Source of the DNA: Staphylococcus xylosus NJ
Lineage (GTDB): Bacteria; Bacillota; Bacilli; Staphylococcales; Staphylococcaceae
Length of the DNA: 64,000 nucleotides
Direction of reading: 5' to 3'
NCBI RefSeq assembly: GCF_000338275.1
Contig: NZ_ANMR01000043.1
Span: 186,001 to 250,000 of the forward strand
Both the position numbers and the translations under genes were made by a program. Shown here one piece after another: positions 28,520-40,536 of this stretch. The stretch's first letter is position 1. Each line of letters begins with the position of its first letter. A model generated the notes under the pieces. The model saw nothing but the letters and a program-made list of their open reading frames with translations, was not told the origin of the DNA and did not search any database.

Positions 28520-29686
28520 ATGAATATCCACGAGTATCAAGGTAAAGCAATATTTCGTTCTATGGGCGTTGCTGTCCCAGAAGGACGCGTAGCATATACT
28601 GCTGAAGAAGCAGTTGAAAAGGCAAAAGAATTAGATTCAAAAGTTTATGTGGTAAAAGCACAGATTCATGCAGGGGGCAGAGGTAAAGCTGGCGGTGTGA
28701 AAATTGCAAAATCACTATCCGAAGTGGAAACTTATGCAAATGAATTATTAGGTAAGACGCTTGTTACACATCAAACTGGGCCTGAAGGTAAGGAAGTTAA
28801 ACGCCTTTACATAGAAGAAGGCTGCGATATTCAAAAAGAATATTATGTTGGTTTTGTAATTGATCGTGCAACAGATAGAGTTACTTTAATGGCTTCAGAA
28901 GAAGGCGGTACAGAAATTGAAGAAGTAGCTGCTGAAACACCTGAAAAAATATTCAAAGAAACAATTGATCCTGTTGTCGGGTTAGCGCCATACCAAGCTA
29001 GAAGAATAGCGTTCAACATTAATATTCCAAAAGAATCAATTAATAAAGCGGCTAAATTTTTAGTATCACTATATAATGTGTTCATCGAAAAAGATTGTTC
29101 TATCGTTGAAATCAACCCACTTGTAACTACAGGTGAAGGTGAAGTATTAGCGTTAGATGCAAAAGTAAACTTTGATGATAATGCATTATTTAAACATAAA
29201 GATATTCAAGAATTACGTGACTTAGAAGAAGAAGATCCAAAAGAAATCGAAGCATCTAAATATGATTTATCATATATTGCATTAGATGGAGATATCGGTT
29301 GTATGGTAAATGGTGCTGGTTTAGCGATGGCTACTATGGATACAATTAATCACTTCGGTGGAAATCCGGCTAACTTCCTTGACGTAGGGGGCGGCGCAAC
29401 TAAAGAAAAAGTTACTGAAGCCTTTAAAATTATTTTAGGTGATGAGCAAGTTAAAGGTATCTTTGTAAATATCTTTGGTGGAATTATGAAATGTGACATC
29501 ATTGCAGAAGGTATAGTTGCCGCAGTTAAAGAAGTAGAACTTACACTACCACTTGTTGTACGTTTAGAAGGTACAAACGTTGAAAAAGGTAAAGAAATCC
29601 TTAAAGAATCTGGATTAGCAATTGAACCAGCAGCTACAATGGCTGAAGGCGCACAAAAAATCGTAAAACTTGTTAAAGAAGCATAA
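28520..29686 (+). CDS. sucC: Succinyl-CoA synthetase, beta subunit
   Basis: 388 residues. ADP-forming subunit of the TCA-cycle enzyme converting succinyl-CoA to succinate with ATP synthesis. The ATP-grasp N-terminus reads [29 protein letters not shown] binds nucleotide and [10 protein letters not shown] is a conserved C-terminal motif. RBS AGGAGG before ATG 28520. Pairs with sucD 21 bases downstream. Confidence 0.97.
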   Translation: MNIHEYQGKAIFRSMGVAVPEGRVAYTAEEAVEKAKELDSKVYVVKAQIHAGGRGKAGGVKIAKSLSEVETYANELLGKTLVTHQTGPEGKEVKRLYIEEGCDIQKEYYVGFVIDRATDRVTLMASEEGGTEIEEVAAETPEKIFKETIDPVVGLAPYQARRIAFNINIPKESINKAAKFLVSLYNVFIEKDCSIVEINPLVTTGEGEVLALDAKVNFDDNALFKHKDIQELRDLEEEDPKEIEASKYDLSYIALDGDIGCMVNGAGLAMATMDTINHFGGNPANFLDVGGGATKEKVTEAFKIILGDEQVKGIFVNIFGGIMKCDIIAEGIVAAVKEVELTLPLVVRLEGTNVEKGKEILKESGLAIEPAATMAEGAQKIVKLVKEA

Positions 29687-29707
29687 GGAAAGGATGGGAG
29701 CACGAAG

Positions 29708-30613
29708 ATGAGCGTATTTATTGATAAGAATACAAAAGTAATTGTACAAGGTATCACAGGGTCAACTGCCCTTTTCCATACAAAACAAATGCTTGAATAT
29801 GGTACACAAATTGTTGCTGGGGTTACTCCAGGTAAAGGCGGACAAGTTGTTGAAGGCGTTCCAGTATTCAATACAGTTGAAGAAGCACAAGAAGAAACAG
29901 GTGCTACAGTTTCAGTAATCTATGTACCTGCACCATTTGCTGCAGATGCAATTTTAGAATGTATTGAAGCTGAATTAGATTTAGCAATCTGTATTACAGA
30001 ACACATCCCAGTAGTTGATATGGTTAAAGTTAAACGTTACTCAGAAGGTAAGAAGACACGTGTTGTTGGGCCAAACTGTCCAGGCGTAATCACTGCTGAT
30101 GAATGTAAAATCGGAATTATGCCAGGTTATATCCATAAAAAAGGTCATGTAGGCGTAGTTTCACGTTCTGGTACATTAACTTATGAAGCGGTGCATCAAT
30201 TAACTGAAGAAGGTATTGGTCAAACAACAGCTGTAGGTATTGGCGGGGACCCTGTTAACGGCACAAACTTTATTGATGTATTAAAAGCATTTAATGAAGA
30301 TGAAGAAACTAAGGCAGTGGTTATGATTGGTGAAATCGGTGGTACTGCAGAGGAAGAAGCTGCAGAGTGGATTAAAGCTAATATGACTAAACCTGTTGTA
30401 GGTTTCGTTGGTGGACAAACAGCTCCTCCTGGTAAGCGTATGGGCCATGCTGGCGCTATTATCTCGGGCGGTAAAGGTACTGCAGATGAGAAAATTAAAA
30501 CGCTTAATAGCTGTGGTGTGAAAACTGCAGATACACCTTCTGAAATTGGTACTACATTGATAGATGCTGCAAAAGAAGCAGGTATATACGAACAATTATT
30601 AACTGTTAAGTAA
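29708..30613 (+). CDS. sucD: Succinyl-CoA synthetase, alpha subunit
   Basis: 301 residues. CoA-binding Rossmann domain at the N-terminus ([17 protein letters not shown]), and the phosphorylated active-site histidine in [17 protein letters not shown] (about His247). Forms the complex with SucC. A strong terminator follows. Confidence 0.97.
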   Translation: MSVFIDKNTKVIVQGITGSTALFHTKQMLEYGTQIVAGVTPGKGGQVVEGVPVFNTVEEAQEETGATVSVIYVPAPFAADAILECIEAELDLAICITEHIPVVDMVKVKRYSEGKKTRVVGPNCPGVITADECKIGIMPGYIHKKGHVGVVSRSGTLTYEAVHQLTEEGIGQTTAVGIGGDPVNGTNFIDVLKAFNEDEETKAVVMIGEIGGTAEEEAAEWIKANMTKPVVGFVGGQTAPPGKRMGHAGAIISGGKGTADEKIKTLNSCGVKTADTPSEIGTTLIDAAKEAGIYEQLLTVK

Positions 30614-30631
30614 TTATTTGTTTTATAATGC

Positions 30632-30670
30632 GCACAAATTCCGATAATATGTCGGAGTTTGTGCTTTTTT
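30632..30670 (+). terminator. Rho-independent terminator after sucD
   Basis: GCACAAATTCCGA pairs with TCGGAGTTTGTGC, followed by six T. Confidence 0.9.
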
Positions 30671-30862
30671 AGGTTGTTTTTCTACCATATTAATAGTGAA
30701 TATTATAAGAAAATAGTATTCATCAATACTTTCAGACTAACACGTTTATATAGTGATAATTACTCTTTAAAGTTATATTAAATTTCATGAAAAATGATTT
30801 TATAATGTAAAGTAAATTCAATAGAAACTCCTCTATAATGTATATATAAAGGAGCGCGATAC

Positions 30863-31732
30863 ATGAAAGGACAACTTTATTTAAAACTAAGATTTGCAGG
30901 ATTAACTACACGTCATTTGTACCAACTATTTGAATTTTCACCTTCATTTATATATGAGCACGAATTAGAACAAAATCACACCCTTAAAAGGTTTTTAACA
31001 GAGTCAGCAATAACTCGTAAACACATCATTTATGACAATTTTTTAAATTTAGAGTATGAGCATATTTTCAAACTGCTAAAGCAATGGCATATTAGTTATG
31101 TGGCTATTGATTCCAATACTTATCCTAAATTATTACGTGAAATACATGATCCACCATTTATCCTTTTCTATAAAGGTAATCCTACATTAATGCAATCTAC
31201 TCGAACACTTGCTATTATCGGTTCGAGGCAAGCTACTAATTATACTCGAAGAACACTAGAAACATTTTTTCCTAATTTTAAAAATGAGAATTTAATTATC
31301 ATATCTGGTTTGGCTAAAGGGGCAGATAGAATAGCTCATGAGCAAACACTGAAACATAATATGGGGGCGATTGCTGTATTAGGATTTGGTCATAAGCATC
31401 ATTATCCTAAAGAAACTTATGCTATTCGAAAACAAATTGAGGCTAAAGGTATAGTGATTAGTGAGTATTTACCAACTGATGGACCTCGAAAGCATTATTT
31501 TCCTGAACGAAATAGAATTATTAGCGGCATTTCTAAGGGAGTTTTTATCACAGAATCCACTGTGAGTAGTGGGACAAATATAACGATGGATTGTGCATTG
31601 GAACAAAATAGGGAAGTATATGTATTACCGGGATCTATATACAATCCTATGGTTCAAGGAAATTTAGTTAGTGCACAAGAAGGAGCTAAGATTGTTGTGA
31701 AGGCTTGTGATATTTTAGAAGATTACAGTTAG
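30863..31732 (+). CDS. dprA: DNA processing protein DprA
   Basis: 289 residues. Binds incoming single-stranded DNA during transformation and loads RecA. An N-terminal SAM-like region precedes the Rossmann-like core with IIGSRQATNYTRR (about 118), SGLAKGADRIAHE, and GPRKHYFPERNRIISG. No C-terminal winged-helix domain is evident. RBS AAGGAGCG before ATG 30863. It sits before topA, a common arrangement in Firmicutes. Confidence 0.94.
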   Translation: MKGQLYLKLRFAGLTTRHLYQLFEFSPSFIYEHELEQNHTLKRFLTESAITRKHIIYDNFLNLEYEHIFKLLKQWHISYVAIDSNTYPKLLREIHDPPFILFYKGNPTLMQSTRTLAIIGSRQATNYTRRTLETFFPNFKNENLIIISGLAKGADRIAHEQTLKHNMGAIAVLGFGHKHHYPKETYAIRKQIEAKGIVISEYLPTDGPRKHYFPERNRIISGISKGVFITESTVSSGTNITMDCALEQNREVYVLPGSIYNPMVQGNLVSAQEGAKIVVKACDILEDYS

Positions 31733-31868
31733 TCATTATAAAATAATGGTATATAATACTTAAATTGTTAAAAATTTAGTCTTGTAGAAAACATATGTAA
31801 AAGCAATGACTATTATAAAATTTTGCCACAATAATACGCTAATTTAATACACACTAAAATTAAAAACA

Positions 31869-31898
31869 TTGACAAAAACAAAATACACCGTTTATCAT
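31869..31898 (+). promoter_or_regulatory. Sigma-A promoter of topA
   Basis: Consensus TTGACA (31869-31874), an 18-bp spacer and TATCAT (31893-31898), about 40 bases before the topA start. Confidence 0.7.
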
Positions 31899-31936
31899 TT
31901 ATCTTTGTAATTAGAAAATGCAAGGGGGTAACTACT

Positions 31937-34003
31937 TTGGCAGAAAATTTAGTCATAGTTGAATCGCCTGCAAAAGCTAAAACTATTGAAAAATATTTAG
32001 GGAAAAAATACAAAGTTATCGCATCAATGGGGCATGTTCGAGATTTGCCTCGTAGTCAAATGGGCGTAGATGCAGAAAATGATTATGAACCCAAATATAT
32101 AACAATACGCGGCAAAGGTCCTGTAGTTAAAGAATTAAAGAAACATGCTAAGAAAGCCAAAAAAGTTTTCCTAGCGAGTGACCCGGACCGTGAAGGTGAA
32201 GCTATTGCTTGGCATTTAGCAAATATATTAAATTTAGAAGATTCAAAAGAAAATAGAGTAGTGTTTAATGAAATAACAAAAGATGCTGTGAAAGATAGCT
32301 TTAAACATCCAAGAGGTATTGAGATGGAACTTGTTGACGCACAACAAGCACGTCGTATATTAGATCGTTTAGTAGGTTATAATATTTCACCAGTACTTTG
32401 GAAAAAAGTGAAAAAAGGGCTGTCAGCCGGTCGCGTACAATCAGTGGCACTAAGACTTGTTATTGATCGAGAAAATGAAATAAGAAACTTTAAACCAGAA
32501 GAATATTGGAAAATTGAAGGCGAATTTAGATATAAAAAATCTAAATTTACAGCTAAATTTTTACATTTAAAAAACAAACCGTATAAATTAACAAACAAAG
32601 ATGACGTTGAAAAAGTGACAACACAGTTGGACGGAGATCAATTCGAAGTAACGAAAGTAACTAAGAAAGAAAAAACACGTTACCCTGCAAATCCTTTTAC
32701 AACTTCAACGTTACAACAAGAAGCTGCACGTAAATTAAACTTTAAAGCACGTAAAACAATGATGTTAGCTCAACAACTATATGAAGGTATTGACTTGAAA
32801 AGACAAGGCACGGTTGGTTTAATTACCTATATGCGTACTGATTCAACGAGAATATCCGATCAAGCCAAAGCAGAAGCTAAAAACTATATTGAAGAGACTT
32901 ATGGTCAAAATTATACATCAAGTCGCAAAGCAAAAGGTCAAGGGGCTCAGGATGCTCACGAAGCGATTAGACCTTCAAGTACTTTACGTACACCAAATGA
33001 AATGAAACAATTTTTAACTAGAGATCAACATAGATTATATAAACTAATTTGGGAGCGTTTTGTAGCAAGTCAAATGGCACCAGCAATCTTAGATACAGTT
33101 GCCATGGATATAACGCAAAATGATATAAAATTCCGTGCAAATGGTCAAACAATCAAATTCAAAGGTTTTATGACATTATATGTTGAAGCAAAAGATGATA
33201 ACGATGATGGTAAAGATAATAAATTACCGAATATTGAAGAGGGTGAAATGGTTACAGCCACAGATATTGAACCATCACAACATTTCACTCAGCCGCCACC
33301 ACGTTATACTGAAGCTCGCCTAGTTAAAACAATGGAAGAGTTGAAGATTGGGAGACCTTCTACGTATGCACCAACTATTGATACAATACAAAAAAGAAAT
33401 TATGTAAAAAATGAAAGTAAACGATTTGTACCAACAGAATTAGGCGAAATCGTACACGAGCAAGTAAAAGATTACTTCCCCGAAATCATAGATGTTGATT
33501 TCACTGTAAATATGGAAACGTTACTAGATAAAGTGGCAGATGGTGAAATTCCATGGAAAAAGGTGATAAGAGACTTTTACAGTAGTTTCAGTCAAGATGT
33601 TGAGCGTGCTGAAGAAGAAATGGAAAAAATTGAAATTAAAGATGAACCGGCTGGTGAAGACTGTGAAGTATGTGGTTCACCAATGGTCATTAAAATGGGA
33701 CGTTATGGTAAATTTATGGCATGCTCAAATTTCCCGGATTGTCGTAATACAAAAGCCATTGTTAAAACAATTGGGGTGACTTGTCCAAAATGTAAAGAAG
33801 GCGACGTCGTAGAGCGTAAGTCGAAGAAAAATCGTGTGTTCTATGGTTGTTCGAAATATCCAGAATGTGATTTTGTTACATGGGACAAACCAATAGGTCG
33901 AGACTGTCCGAAATGTGAACAATATCTTGTTGAGAAAAAACAAGGACGTAAGAGTCAAGTTGTATGTTCTAATTGTGATTACAAAGAAGAAGAACAGAAA
34001 TAA
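31937..34003 (+). CDS. topA: DNA topoisomerase I
   Basis: 688 residues from a TTG start (RBS AAGGGGGT). Type IA topoisomerase that relaxes negative supercoils. The TOPRIM domain starts at [15 protein letters not shown] and [12 protein letters not shown]; the active-site tyrosine is Tyr298 in [11 protein letters not shown]. The C-terminus carries three four-cysteine zinc-ribbon segments (CEVC...CSNFPDC, CPKC...CSKYPEC, CPKC...CSNC), all with cysteines intact. Confidence 0.97.
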   Translation: MAENLVIVESPAKAKTIEKYLGKKYKVIASMGHVRDLPRSQMGVDAENDYEPKYITIRGKGPVVKELKKHAKKAKKVFLASDPDREGEAIAWHLANILNLEDSKENRVVFNEITKDAVKDSFKHPRGIEMELVDAQQARRILDRLVGYNISPVLWKKVKKGLSAGRVQSVALRLVIDRENEIRNFKPEEYWKIEGEFRYKKSKFTAKFLHLKNKPYKLTNKDDVEKVTTQLDGDQFEVTKVTKKEKTRYPANPFTTSTLQQEAARKLNFKARKTMMLAQQLYEGIDLKRQGTVGLITYMRTDSTRISDQAKAEAKNYIEETYGQNYTSSRKAKGQGAQDAHEAIRPSSTLRTPNEMKQFLTRDQHRLYKLIWERFVASQMAPAILDTVAMDITQNDIKFRANGQTIKFKGFMTLYVEAKDDNDDGKDNKLPNIEEGEMVTATDIEPSQHFTQPPPRYTEARLVKTMEELKIGRPSTYAPTIDTIQKRNYVKNESKRFVPTELGEIVHEQVKDYFPEIIDVDFTVNMETLLDKVADGEIPWKKVIRDFYSSFSQDVERAEEEMEKIEIKDEPAGEDCEVCGSPMVIKMGRYGKFMACSNFPDCRNTKAIVKTIGVTCPKCKEGDVVERKSKKNRVFYGCSKYPECDFVTWDKPIGRDCPKCEQYLVEKKQGRKSQVVCSNCDYKEEEQK

Positions 34004-34145
34004 ATAATGAAATATCGCTTGTTGTTTTAAATAATTATATATGAATGATAGTAGCAGCTTACGACATATATTTATAATTTAGATGATATATTTATAAATA
34101 TGATAGAATGTCTAAGTTGCTATTTTATAAGTAGGAGGTAAATAA

Positions 34146-35453
34146 ATGACTCAAGTAGTAAACGTCGTAGGTGCTGGACTTGCCGGTTCAGAAGCTGCAT
34201 ATCAATTGGCTCAACGAGGTATAAAAGTCAATCTTATTGAGATGAGGCCGGTTAAGCAAACACCTGCACATCACACCGATAAGTTTGCTGAATTAGTGTG
34301 TTCTAACTCATTAAGAGGTAATGCGTTAACTAATGCAGTAGGTGTACTTAAAGAAGAAATGAGACGTTTGGATTCATTGATTATTCGTGCTGCAGATAAA
34401 GCAAGGGTACCAGCAGGAGGTGCTTTAGCGGTCGATCGTCATGATTTTGCAGGTTATGTTACAGAAACATTAAAAGAACATCCAAATATAACAGTATTAA
34501 ATGAAGAAATTAATAGCATACCAGAAGGGTATACTATTGTTGCTACTGGACCTTTAACAACAGATAAATTGGCAAATGAAATTGTCGAAGCCACTGGTAA
34601 GGATCAATTATATTTTTATGATGCAGCAGCGCCTATCGTTGAAAAGGATAGTATAGATTTAGACAAAGCATACCTAAAATCACGTTATGACAAAGGTGAA
34701 GCAGCCTATTTAAATTGCCCTATGACTGAAGAAGAGTTTAATACATTTTATGATGCTTTAATGGAAGCAGAAGTTGCTCCAGTCAATGAATTTGAAAAAG
34801 AAAAATACTTTGAAGGTTGTATGCCTTTTGAAGTTATGGCTGAGCGCGGCCGAAAAACTTTACTGTTCGGTCCAATGAAACCAGTAGGACTCGAAGATCC
34901 AAAGACTGGGAAAAGACCATATGCTGTTGTTCAATTGCGTCAAGATGATGCGGCAGGCACTCTATATAATATTGTTGGATTCCAAACACATTTAAAATGG
35001 GGTGCACAAAAAGACGTTATTCGCCTTATACCAGGCTTAGAGAACGTTGAAATTGTAAGATATGGCGTCATGCATCGTAATACCTTTATCAATTCTCCTG
35101 ATGTTTTAACGGAAACGTATGAATTGAAAGGGAGAGAAGAACTATATTTTGCAGGTCAAATGACAGGCGTAGAAGGTTATGTAGAAAGTGCAGCGAGTGG
35201 ACTCGTAGCTGGTATAAATGTTGCACATAAAATTCAAAACAAAGGTGAGGTTATTTTCCCTAGAGAAACAATGATTGGAAGTATGGCATATTATATTTCA
35301 CATGCTAAAAATGAAAAGAACTTCCAACCGATGAATGCCAACTTTGGGCTTTTACCTACTTTGGAAAATAGAATTAAAGACAAAAAGTTACGTTATGAAA
35401 CATTAGCAAATCGTGCATTGGACTATTTAGATAACTATAAAAAAACACTTTAA
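34146..35453 (+). CDS. trmFO: Methylenetetrahydrofolate-tRNA (uracil-54-C5) methyltransferase TrmFO
   Basis: 435 residues. Folate- and FAD-dependent enzyme making m5U54 in tRNA of many Gram-positives. The N-terminal dinucleotide site reads [19 protein letters not shown], with [16 protein letters not shown] next to it. RBS AGGAGGTA before ATG 34146. Lies between topA and xerC, the conserved Bacillales order. Confidence 0.97.
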   Translation: MTQVVNVVGAGLAGSEAAYQLAQRGIKVNLIEMRPVKQTPAHHTDKFAELVCSNSLRGNALTNAVGVLKEEMRRLDSLIIRAADKARVPAGGALAVDRHDFAGYVTETLKEHPNITVLNEEINSIPEGYTIVATGPLTTDKLANEIVEATGKDQLYFYDAAAPIVEKDSIDLDKAYLKSRYDKGEAAYLNCPMTEEEFNTFYDALMEAEVAPVNEFEKEKYFEGCMPFEVMAERGRKTLLFGPMKPVGLEDPKTGKRPYAVVQLRQDDAAGTLYNIVGFQTHLKWGAQKDVIRLIPGLENVEIVRYGVMHRNTFINSPDVLTETYELKGREELYFAGQMTGVEGYVESAASGLVAGINVAHKIQNKGEVIFPRETMIGSMAYYISHAKNEKNFQPMNANFGLLPTLENRIKDKKLRYETLANRALDYLDNYKKTL

Positions 35454-35571
35454 AAACATCGCATTTAACAAACAAATTCGAAAATTTTGAAAGTTTTACT
35501 CAATTTAATAGTTTTTTTTCGCAGACTCCTCTTTCAATATGCTACAATTCATATTGATGGAGGGGTTTTTA

Positions 35572-36462
35572 ATGGAAAAAATCCAACAAGCATATTTATA
35601 TATGTTGAAAGTGGAGAAACATTTTTCAGAACATACATTGAAATCATATCACGATGATTTAGAGCAGTTTAATGATTTCTTATCACAAGAACATCTTGTA
35701 TTAGCTACATTCGAGTACAAAGATGCTAGAAATTATTTAAGTTACTTATACTCAAAAAACTTGAAAAGAACATCAGTTTCTCGTAAAATTTCTACGCTGA
35801 GAAGTTTTTACGAATATTGGATGACGCAAGATGAACAAGTAGTTAATCCATTCATACAATTAGTACATCCTAAGAAAGAACAATATTTACCTCACTTTTT
35901 TTATGAAGAAGAAATGAAAGCCTTATTTAATACTGTTGAAAGTGATGCTAAAAAAGGTTTGAGAGACAGAGTTATTTTAGAATTACTTTATGCAACTGGA
36001 ATTAGGGTTTCTGAATTGGTTAATATAAAAGAACAAGATGTAGATATGTATGCACCAGGAGTAAAAGTATTGGGTAAGGGTGGTAAGGAACGTTTTATAC
36101 CCTTTGGTGAATTTTGCAAGCAAAGCATTGAACGTTACTTAACACAATTTAAACCTAAAACAATTAGTGATCATGCGTATTTATTAGTCAACATGAAGGG
36201 AGAACCTATTACAGAACGTGGTGTACGTTATGTATTAAATGATGTTGTAAAACGTACTGCAGGCGTGACTGAAATCCATCCTCATAAATTAAGGCATACG
36301 TTTGCAACACATATGTTAAATCAAGGCGCTGATTTACGAACAGTACAATCACTATTGGGTCATGTTAATTTGTCTACAACAGGCCGATATACACATGTAA
36401 CAAATGAGCAATTAAGGAAAGTTTATTTAAATGCACATCCACGTGCAAAAAAGGAGAATTAG
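35572..36462 (+). CDS. xerC: Tyrosine recombinase XerC (CodV)
   Basis: 296 residues from ATG 35572 (MEKIQQAY), with GGAGGGG close upstream; further upstream in-frame codons precede the RBS. Resolves chromosome dimers at dif with XerD. Catalytic residues: Arg in [31 protein letters not shown] and the nucleophile Tyr273 in GRYTHV. First of the xerC-hslV-hslU-codY cluster, 3 bases before hslV. Confidence 0.96.
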   Translation: MEKIQQAYLYMLKVEKHFSEHTLKSYHDDLEQFNDFLSQEHLVLATFEYKDARNYLSYLYSKNLKRTSVSRKISTLRSFYEYWMTQDEQVVNPFIQLVHPKKEQYLPHFFYEEEMKALFNTVESDAKKGLRDRVILELLYATGIRVSELVNIKEQDVDMYAPGVKVLGKGGKERFIPFGEFCKQSIERYLTQFKPKTISDHAYLLVNMKGEPITERGVRYVLNDVVKRTAGVTEIHPHKLRHTFATHMLNQGADLRTVQSLLGHVNLSTTGRYTHVTNEQLRKVYLNAHPRAKKEN

Positions 36463-36465
36463 TTT

Positions 36466-37008
36466 ATGAGTACATCTATCCATGCAACAACTATATTTGC
36501 AGTACAACACAATGGTCATTCGGCAATGGCTGGTGATGGTCAAGTTACTCTTGGAGAGCAAGTCATTATGAAACAAACAGCTAGAAAAGTAAGGCGTTTA
36601 TATAATGATAAAGTTTTGGCGGGTTTTGCTGGAAGTGTAGCTGATGCATTTACCTTATTTGAAAAGTTTGAAACAAAACTACAACAATTTAGCGGTAATC
36701 TAGAAAGAGCTGCGGTAGAATTGGCGCAAGAATGGCGTGGAGATAAACAACTTAGACAGTTAGAAGCTATGCTTATAGTTATGGATGAAACTTCAATTCT
36801 TGTGGTTAGTGGTACTGGTGAAGTTATTGCTCCAGATGATAATTTAATCGCTATAGGCTCTGGCGGTAACTACGCATTAAGTGCAGGTAGAGCTCTAAAA
36901 AGTAACGCAACACACTTAACAGCGAGTGAAATGGCATATGAAAGCTTAAAAGTTGCTTCTGATATTTGTGTATTTACAAATGATCAAATCATCGTAGAAG
37001 AATTATAA
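36466..37008 (+). CDS. hslV: ATP-dependent protease peptidase subunit HslV (ClpQ)
   Basis: 180 residues. N-terminal-nucleophile peptidase that forms a two-ring chamber with HslU. The likely catalytic threonine lies in ATTIFAV, giving a 7-residue leader (MSTSIHA) before it, as in S. aureus; whether this is processed is not visible. Core motifs [11 protein letters not shown] and [12 protein letters not shown] are intact. 142 bases before hslU. Confidence 0.95.
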   Translation: MSTSIHATTIFAVQHNGHSAMAGDGQVTLGEQVIMKQTARKVRRLYNDKVLAGFAGSVADAFTLFEKFETKLQQFSGNLERAAVELAQEWRGDKQLRQLEAMLIVMDETSILVVSGTGEVIAPDDNLIAIGSGGNYALSAGRALKSNATHLTASEMAYESLKVASDICVFTNDQIIVEEL

Positions 37009-37150
37009 ATAATAAAAATAGAAATTTGATTGGTTGCAATGTAAAAATGTTTATCATTAAGATATAGTTGGAATAGTAAAAATTTTCCATAAATAACTAT
37101 TAATATGTTACAGAGATAAAAAAAAGATTATAACGGAGGTAACTTGTCTA

Positions 37151-38560
37151 ATGGAGACGAATGGTATTAAATTAACACCTAAAGATATTGTTACAAAACT
37201 TAATGAATATATAGTCGGTCAAGATGATGCGAAACGTAAAGTTGCGATTGCTTTAAGAAATCGATATAGAAGAAGCCTTTTGACTGAAGAAGAAAAACAA
37301 GAAGTCGCTCCGAAAAATATATTGATGATTGGACCAACAGGTGTTGGTAAAACAGAAATCGCTAGACGCATGGCAAAAGTAGTAGGTGCGCCATTCATCA
37401 AAGTAGAAGCTACGAAGTTTACGGAAGTTGGTTATGTAGGTCGAGATGTAGAAAGTATGGTACGTGACCTCGTTGATATCGCGGTAAGGTTAGTAAAAGA
37501 ACAGAAAAAAATATTAGTACATGATGAGGCACAAAATAAAGCTAATGAGAAGTTAGTTAAATTATTAGTGCCGAGCATGAAGAAAAAGGCCACGGCAAAC
37601 AATAGTAATAATCCATTAGAGTCACTTTTTGGAGGTTCGATGCCTAATTTTGGTCAAAATAATGACGAAGAGGAAGAAACACCTACTGAAGAAGTTAAAA
37701 CAAAGCGTTCAGAAATTAAACAGCAACTATTAGAAGGTAAGTTAGAAGAAGAAAAAGTAAGGTTGAAGGTAGAGCAAGATCCTGCTGCAATGGGAATGTT
37801 AGGGACGAATCAAAATCAACAGATGCAAGATATGATGAACCAATTAATGCCGAAGAAAAAAGTTGAACGAGAAGTACCTGTTAAAACAGCTCGCAAGATA
37901 TTGACGGATGAATTTGCCGATGAATTAATTGATCAAGAGACAGCAAATCAAGAAGCGATTGAATTAGCGGAACAAATGGGAATTATTTTTATCGATGAAA
38001 TAGATAAAGTAGCTACAAATAATCAAAGTTCAGGTCAAGATGTTTCGCGCCAAGGCGTCCAAAGAGACATTTTACCAATTCTTGAAGGTAGCATGGTTCA
38101 AACGAAGTATGGTACTGTTAATACTGAACATATGCTATTTATTGGTGCAGGAGCATTCCACGTGTCTAAACCAAGTGATTTAATTCCAGAGTTACAAGGT
38201 CGTTTTCCAATTCGTGTTGAATTAGAAAGTCTATCCGTGGGAGATTTCGTTAGAATATTGACTGAACCTAAACTATCACTTATAAAACAATATGAAGCGT
38301 TACTTCAAACAGAGCAAGTAACAGTTAATTTTACCGATGATGCAATCAAACGCCTAGCAGAGATAGCATTTCAGGTGAATCAAGATACTGATAACATCGG
38401 CGCACGTCGATTGCATACTATACTTGAAAAAATGTTGGAAGATTTATCTTTTGAAGCACCAAGTATGCCCAATGCGGTTGTAGACATTACACCACAATAT
38501 GTAGACGATAAGTTGAAAACAATTTCAACAAATAAAGATTTAAGTGCATTTATTTTATAA
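37151..38560 (+). CDS. hslU: ATP-dependent protease ATPase subunit HslU (ClpY)
   Basis: 469 residues. AAA+ unfoldase that feeds HslV. Walker [10 protein letters not shown] (about 61-69), Walker [10 protein letters not shown], and the C-terminal end [11 protein letters not shown] that inserts into HslV. The intermediate domain (about 110-245) is charged with an Asn/Glu-rich low-complexity stretch. GGAGGT lies about 9 bases before ATG 37151. Confidence 0.97.
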   Translation: METNGIKLTPKDIVTKLNEYIVGQDDAKRKVAIALRNRYRRSLLTEEEKQEVAPKNILMIGPTGVGKTEIARRMAKVVGAPFIKVEATKFTEVGYVGRDVESMVRDLVDIAVRLVKEQKKILVHDEAQNKANEKLVKLLVPSMKKKATANNSNNPLESLFGGSMPNFGQNNDEEEETPTEEVKTKRSEIKQQLLEGKLEEEKVRLKVEQDPAAMGMLGTNQNQQMQDMMNQLMPKKKVEREVPVKTARKILTDEFADELIDQETANQEAIELAEQMGIIFIDEIDKVATNNQSSGQDVSRQGVQRDILPILEGSMVQTKYGTVNTEHMLFIGAGAFHVSKPSDLIPELQGRFPIRVELESLSVGDFVRILTEPKLSLIKQYEALLQTEQVTVNFTDDAIKRLAEIAFQVNQDTDNIGARRLHTILEKMLEDLSFEAPSMPNAVVDITPQYVDDKLKTISTNKDLSAFIL

Positions 38561-38583
38561 TATAAATAAAAAGGAGAAGGAAT

Positions 38584-39357
38584 ATGAGCTTATTATCGAA
38601 AACTAGAGAATTAAATACGCTTTTACAAAAACATAAAGGTATTGCTGTAGATTTTAAAGATGTAGCACAAACGATAAGTAGCGTAACAGTTACTAATGTA
38701 TTTATAGTTTCAAGAAAAGGTAAAATTTTAGGATCAAGTTTGAATGAACTTTTAAAAAATGAACGTATCATCCAAATGTTAGAAAGTAGACATATCCCTG
38801 TTGAGTACACTGATCAGTTGATGGATGTTAAGGAAACACAATCAAATATCGACATTGACAATGTATTAACAGTATTCCCACCAGAAAATAAAGACCTATT
38901 TGGTGATAGCAAGACAACAATTTTCCCAATCTTAGGCGGTGGTGAAAGATTAGGTACATTAGTACTTGGTCGTGTAACTGACGATTTCTCAGAAAACGAC
39001 TTAGTTTTAGGAGAATATGCAGCGACAGTTATTGGCATGGAAATTTTACGTGAAAAACATAACGAAGTAGAAAAAGAAGCTAGAGATAAAGCTGCGATTA
39101 GCATGGCGATCAATTCGTTGTCATATTCAGAAAGTGAAGCGATTGAACATATTTTTGAAGAATTAGGAGGCAAAGAAGGTCTCTTAATTGCATCTAAAGT
39201 AGCAGATCGAGTTGGAATTACACGTTCAGTAATTGTAAATGCGTTACGTAAGCTTGAAAGTGCTGGTGTAATTGAATCACGTTCACTTGGAATGAAAGGT
39301 ACTTTCATCAAAGTTAAAAAAGAGAAATTCTTAGATGAATTAGATCGCATTAAATAA
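38584..39357 (+). CDS. codY: GTP- and branched-chain-amino-acid-sensing repressor CodY
   Basis: 257 residues. Global regulator of amino acid metabolism and, in staphylococci, virulence. The N-terminal GAF domain (about 1-155) binds isoleucine; the C-terminal winged helix (about 190-250) has [28 protein letters not shown] before ATG 38584. Last gene of the xerC-hslVU-codY cluster, with a hairpin terminator downstream. Confidence 0.97.
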   Translation: MSLLSKTRELNTLLQKHKGIAVDFKDVAQTISSVTVTNVFIVSRKGKILGSSLNELLKNERIIQMLESRHIPVEYTDQLMDVKETQSNIDIDNVLTVFPPENKDLFGDSKTTIFPILGGGERLGTLVLGRVTDDFSENDLVLGEYAATVIGMEILREKHNEVEKEARDKAAISMAINSLSYSESEAIEHIFEELGGKEGLLIASKVADRVGITRSVIVNALRKLESAGVIESRSLGMKGTFIKVKKEKFLDELDRIK

Positions 39358-39437
39358 TTCATATGAACTATTAATTGTACAAATGTTATACAATTGTACA
39401 CACTGAGAAAGGTAATATAGATAACATACAATACTAA

Positions 39438-39477
39438 TTAAGAGGCTGAAACAGATTGTGAGGTTTGAGCCTCTTAA
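39438..39477. terminator. Hairpin terminator after codY (GAGGCTGAAAC-type)
   Basis: TTAAGAGGCT (39438-39447) pairs with AGCCTCTTAA (39468-39477), with further inner pairing AAAC / GGTTT. The GAGGCTG(G/A)(G/A)ACA wording is a recurrent staphylococcal intergenic motif and recurs near 48104 and 63827. Confidence 0.75.
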
Positions 39478-39654
39478 ATGTTTAAAATAGTAGTTTGAAA
39501 GTATTGATTTATAGAAATGTATATGTTATATTTATTGACGGCTATGAAGCCAATACACACATAAAAAGTGAAAGTATAAAGGGTGCGACATGTTTAATGT
39601 TGTGTTTATATGAGCTTTTTATGGAGGTAGAAAACCACTAGGAGGAATTTTATT
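39478..39654 (+). promoter_or_regulatory. Untranslated leader of rpsB
   Basis: About 175 bases precede rpsB, ending in the RBS AGGAGG. TATATT and TTGACG-like sequences occur near 39527-39540, but I cannot place a promoter with confidence. The length leaves room for a ribosomal-protein autoregulatory leader; no known motif was recognised. Confidence 0.4.
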
Positions 39655-40443
39655 ATGGCAGTAATTTCAATGAAACAATTGCTAGAAGCAGGTGTTCACT
39701 TCGGTCACCAAACACGCCGTTGGAACCCAAAAATGAAAAGATACATTTTCACTGAAAGAAACGGTATTTACATTATCGATTTACAAAAAACAGTGAAAAA
39801 AGTAGAAGAAGCTTATAACTTCATTAAACAAGTATCAGAAGATGGCGGAAAAGTTTTATTCGTTGGTACTAAGAAACAAGCACAAGATTCAGTTAAATCT
39901 GAAGCAGAACGTGCTGGTCAATTTTACGTAAACCAAAGATGGTTAGGCGGAATCTTAACTAACTATAAAACAATTTCTAAACGTATCAAACGTATCTCTG
40001 AAATTGAAAAAATGGAAGAAGATGGCTTATTCGAAGTATTACCTAAAAAAGAAGTTGTAGAACTTAAAAAAGAATATGACCGTTTAATTAAATTCTTAGG
40101 CGGAATTCGTGATATGAAATCTATGCCTCAAGCATTATTTGTAGTTGACCCTCGTAAAGAGCGCAACGCAATCGCTGAAGCACGTAAATTACACATCCCA
40201 ATCGTTGGTATTGTAGACACTAACTGTGATCCAGATGAAATTGATTACGTTATCCCTGCAAACGATGATGCTATCCGTGCAGTTAAATTATTAACTGGTA
40301 AAATGGCAGATGCAATCTTAGAAGGTCAACAAGGTGTATCAAATGAAGAAGTAGCAGCTGAACAAAACATTGATTTAAACGAATCAACTGAAGCTACTGA
40401 AGCAGAAACAACTGAAGAAAACACTTCTGTTGAATCAAACTAA
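39655..40443 (+). CDS. rpsB: 30S ribosomal protein S2
   Basis: 262 residues. The N-terminus [27 protein letters not shown] and the segment [17 protein letters not shown] are typical of uS2. The C-terminal about 25 residues are an acidic Glu/Thr-rich tail. Paired with tsf, as in nearly all bacteria; a terminator-like hairpin separates them. Confidence 0.97.
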   Translation: MAVISMKQLLEAGVHFGHQTRRWNPKMKRYIFTERNGIYIIDLQKTVKKVEEAYNFIKQVSEDGGKVLFVGTKKQAQDSVKSEAERAGQFYVNQRWLGGILTNYKTISKRIKRISEIEKMEEDGLFEVLPKKEVVELKKEYDRLIKFLGGIRDMKSMPQALFVVDPRKERNAIAEARKLHIPIVGIVDTNCDPDEIDYVIPANDDAIRAVKLLTGKMADAILEGQQGVSNEEVAAEQNIDLNESTEATEAETTEENTSVESN

Positions 40444-40458
40444 GAATAATGTAAAATG

Positions 40459-40492
40459 GGTGATAAGATATTTAAGCTTATCACCTTTTTTT
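40459..40492 (+). terminator. Terminator or attenuator between rpsB and tsf
   Basis: GGTGATAAG (40459-40467) pairs with CTTATCACC (40477-40485), followed by seven T. Partial readthrough would set the S2 to EF-Ts ratio. Confidence 0.85.
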
Positions 40493-40536
40493 AAAATAAA
40501 TATAATAAAATTCATTAAATAATGGAGGAATATGAA

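Noticed and set aside
29350-29871. 173-residue antisense frame across the sucC-sucD junction
   Set aside because: Both sense genes are certain and the antisense translation is Ser/Pro/Thr-rich without motifs, typical of a shadow frame.
38814-39431. 205-residue open frame antisense to codY
   Set aside because: It is the shadow of codY in the opposite strand, with no ribosome site and no recognisable domain; the codY reading is fully conserved.
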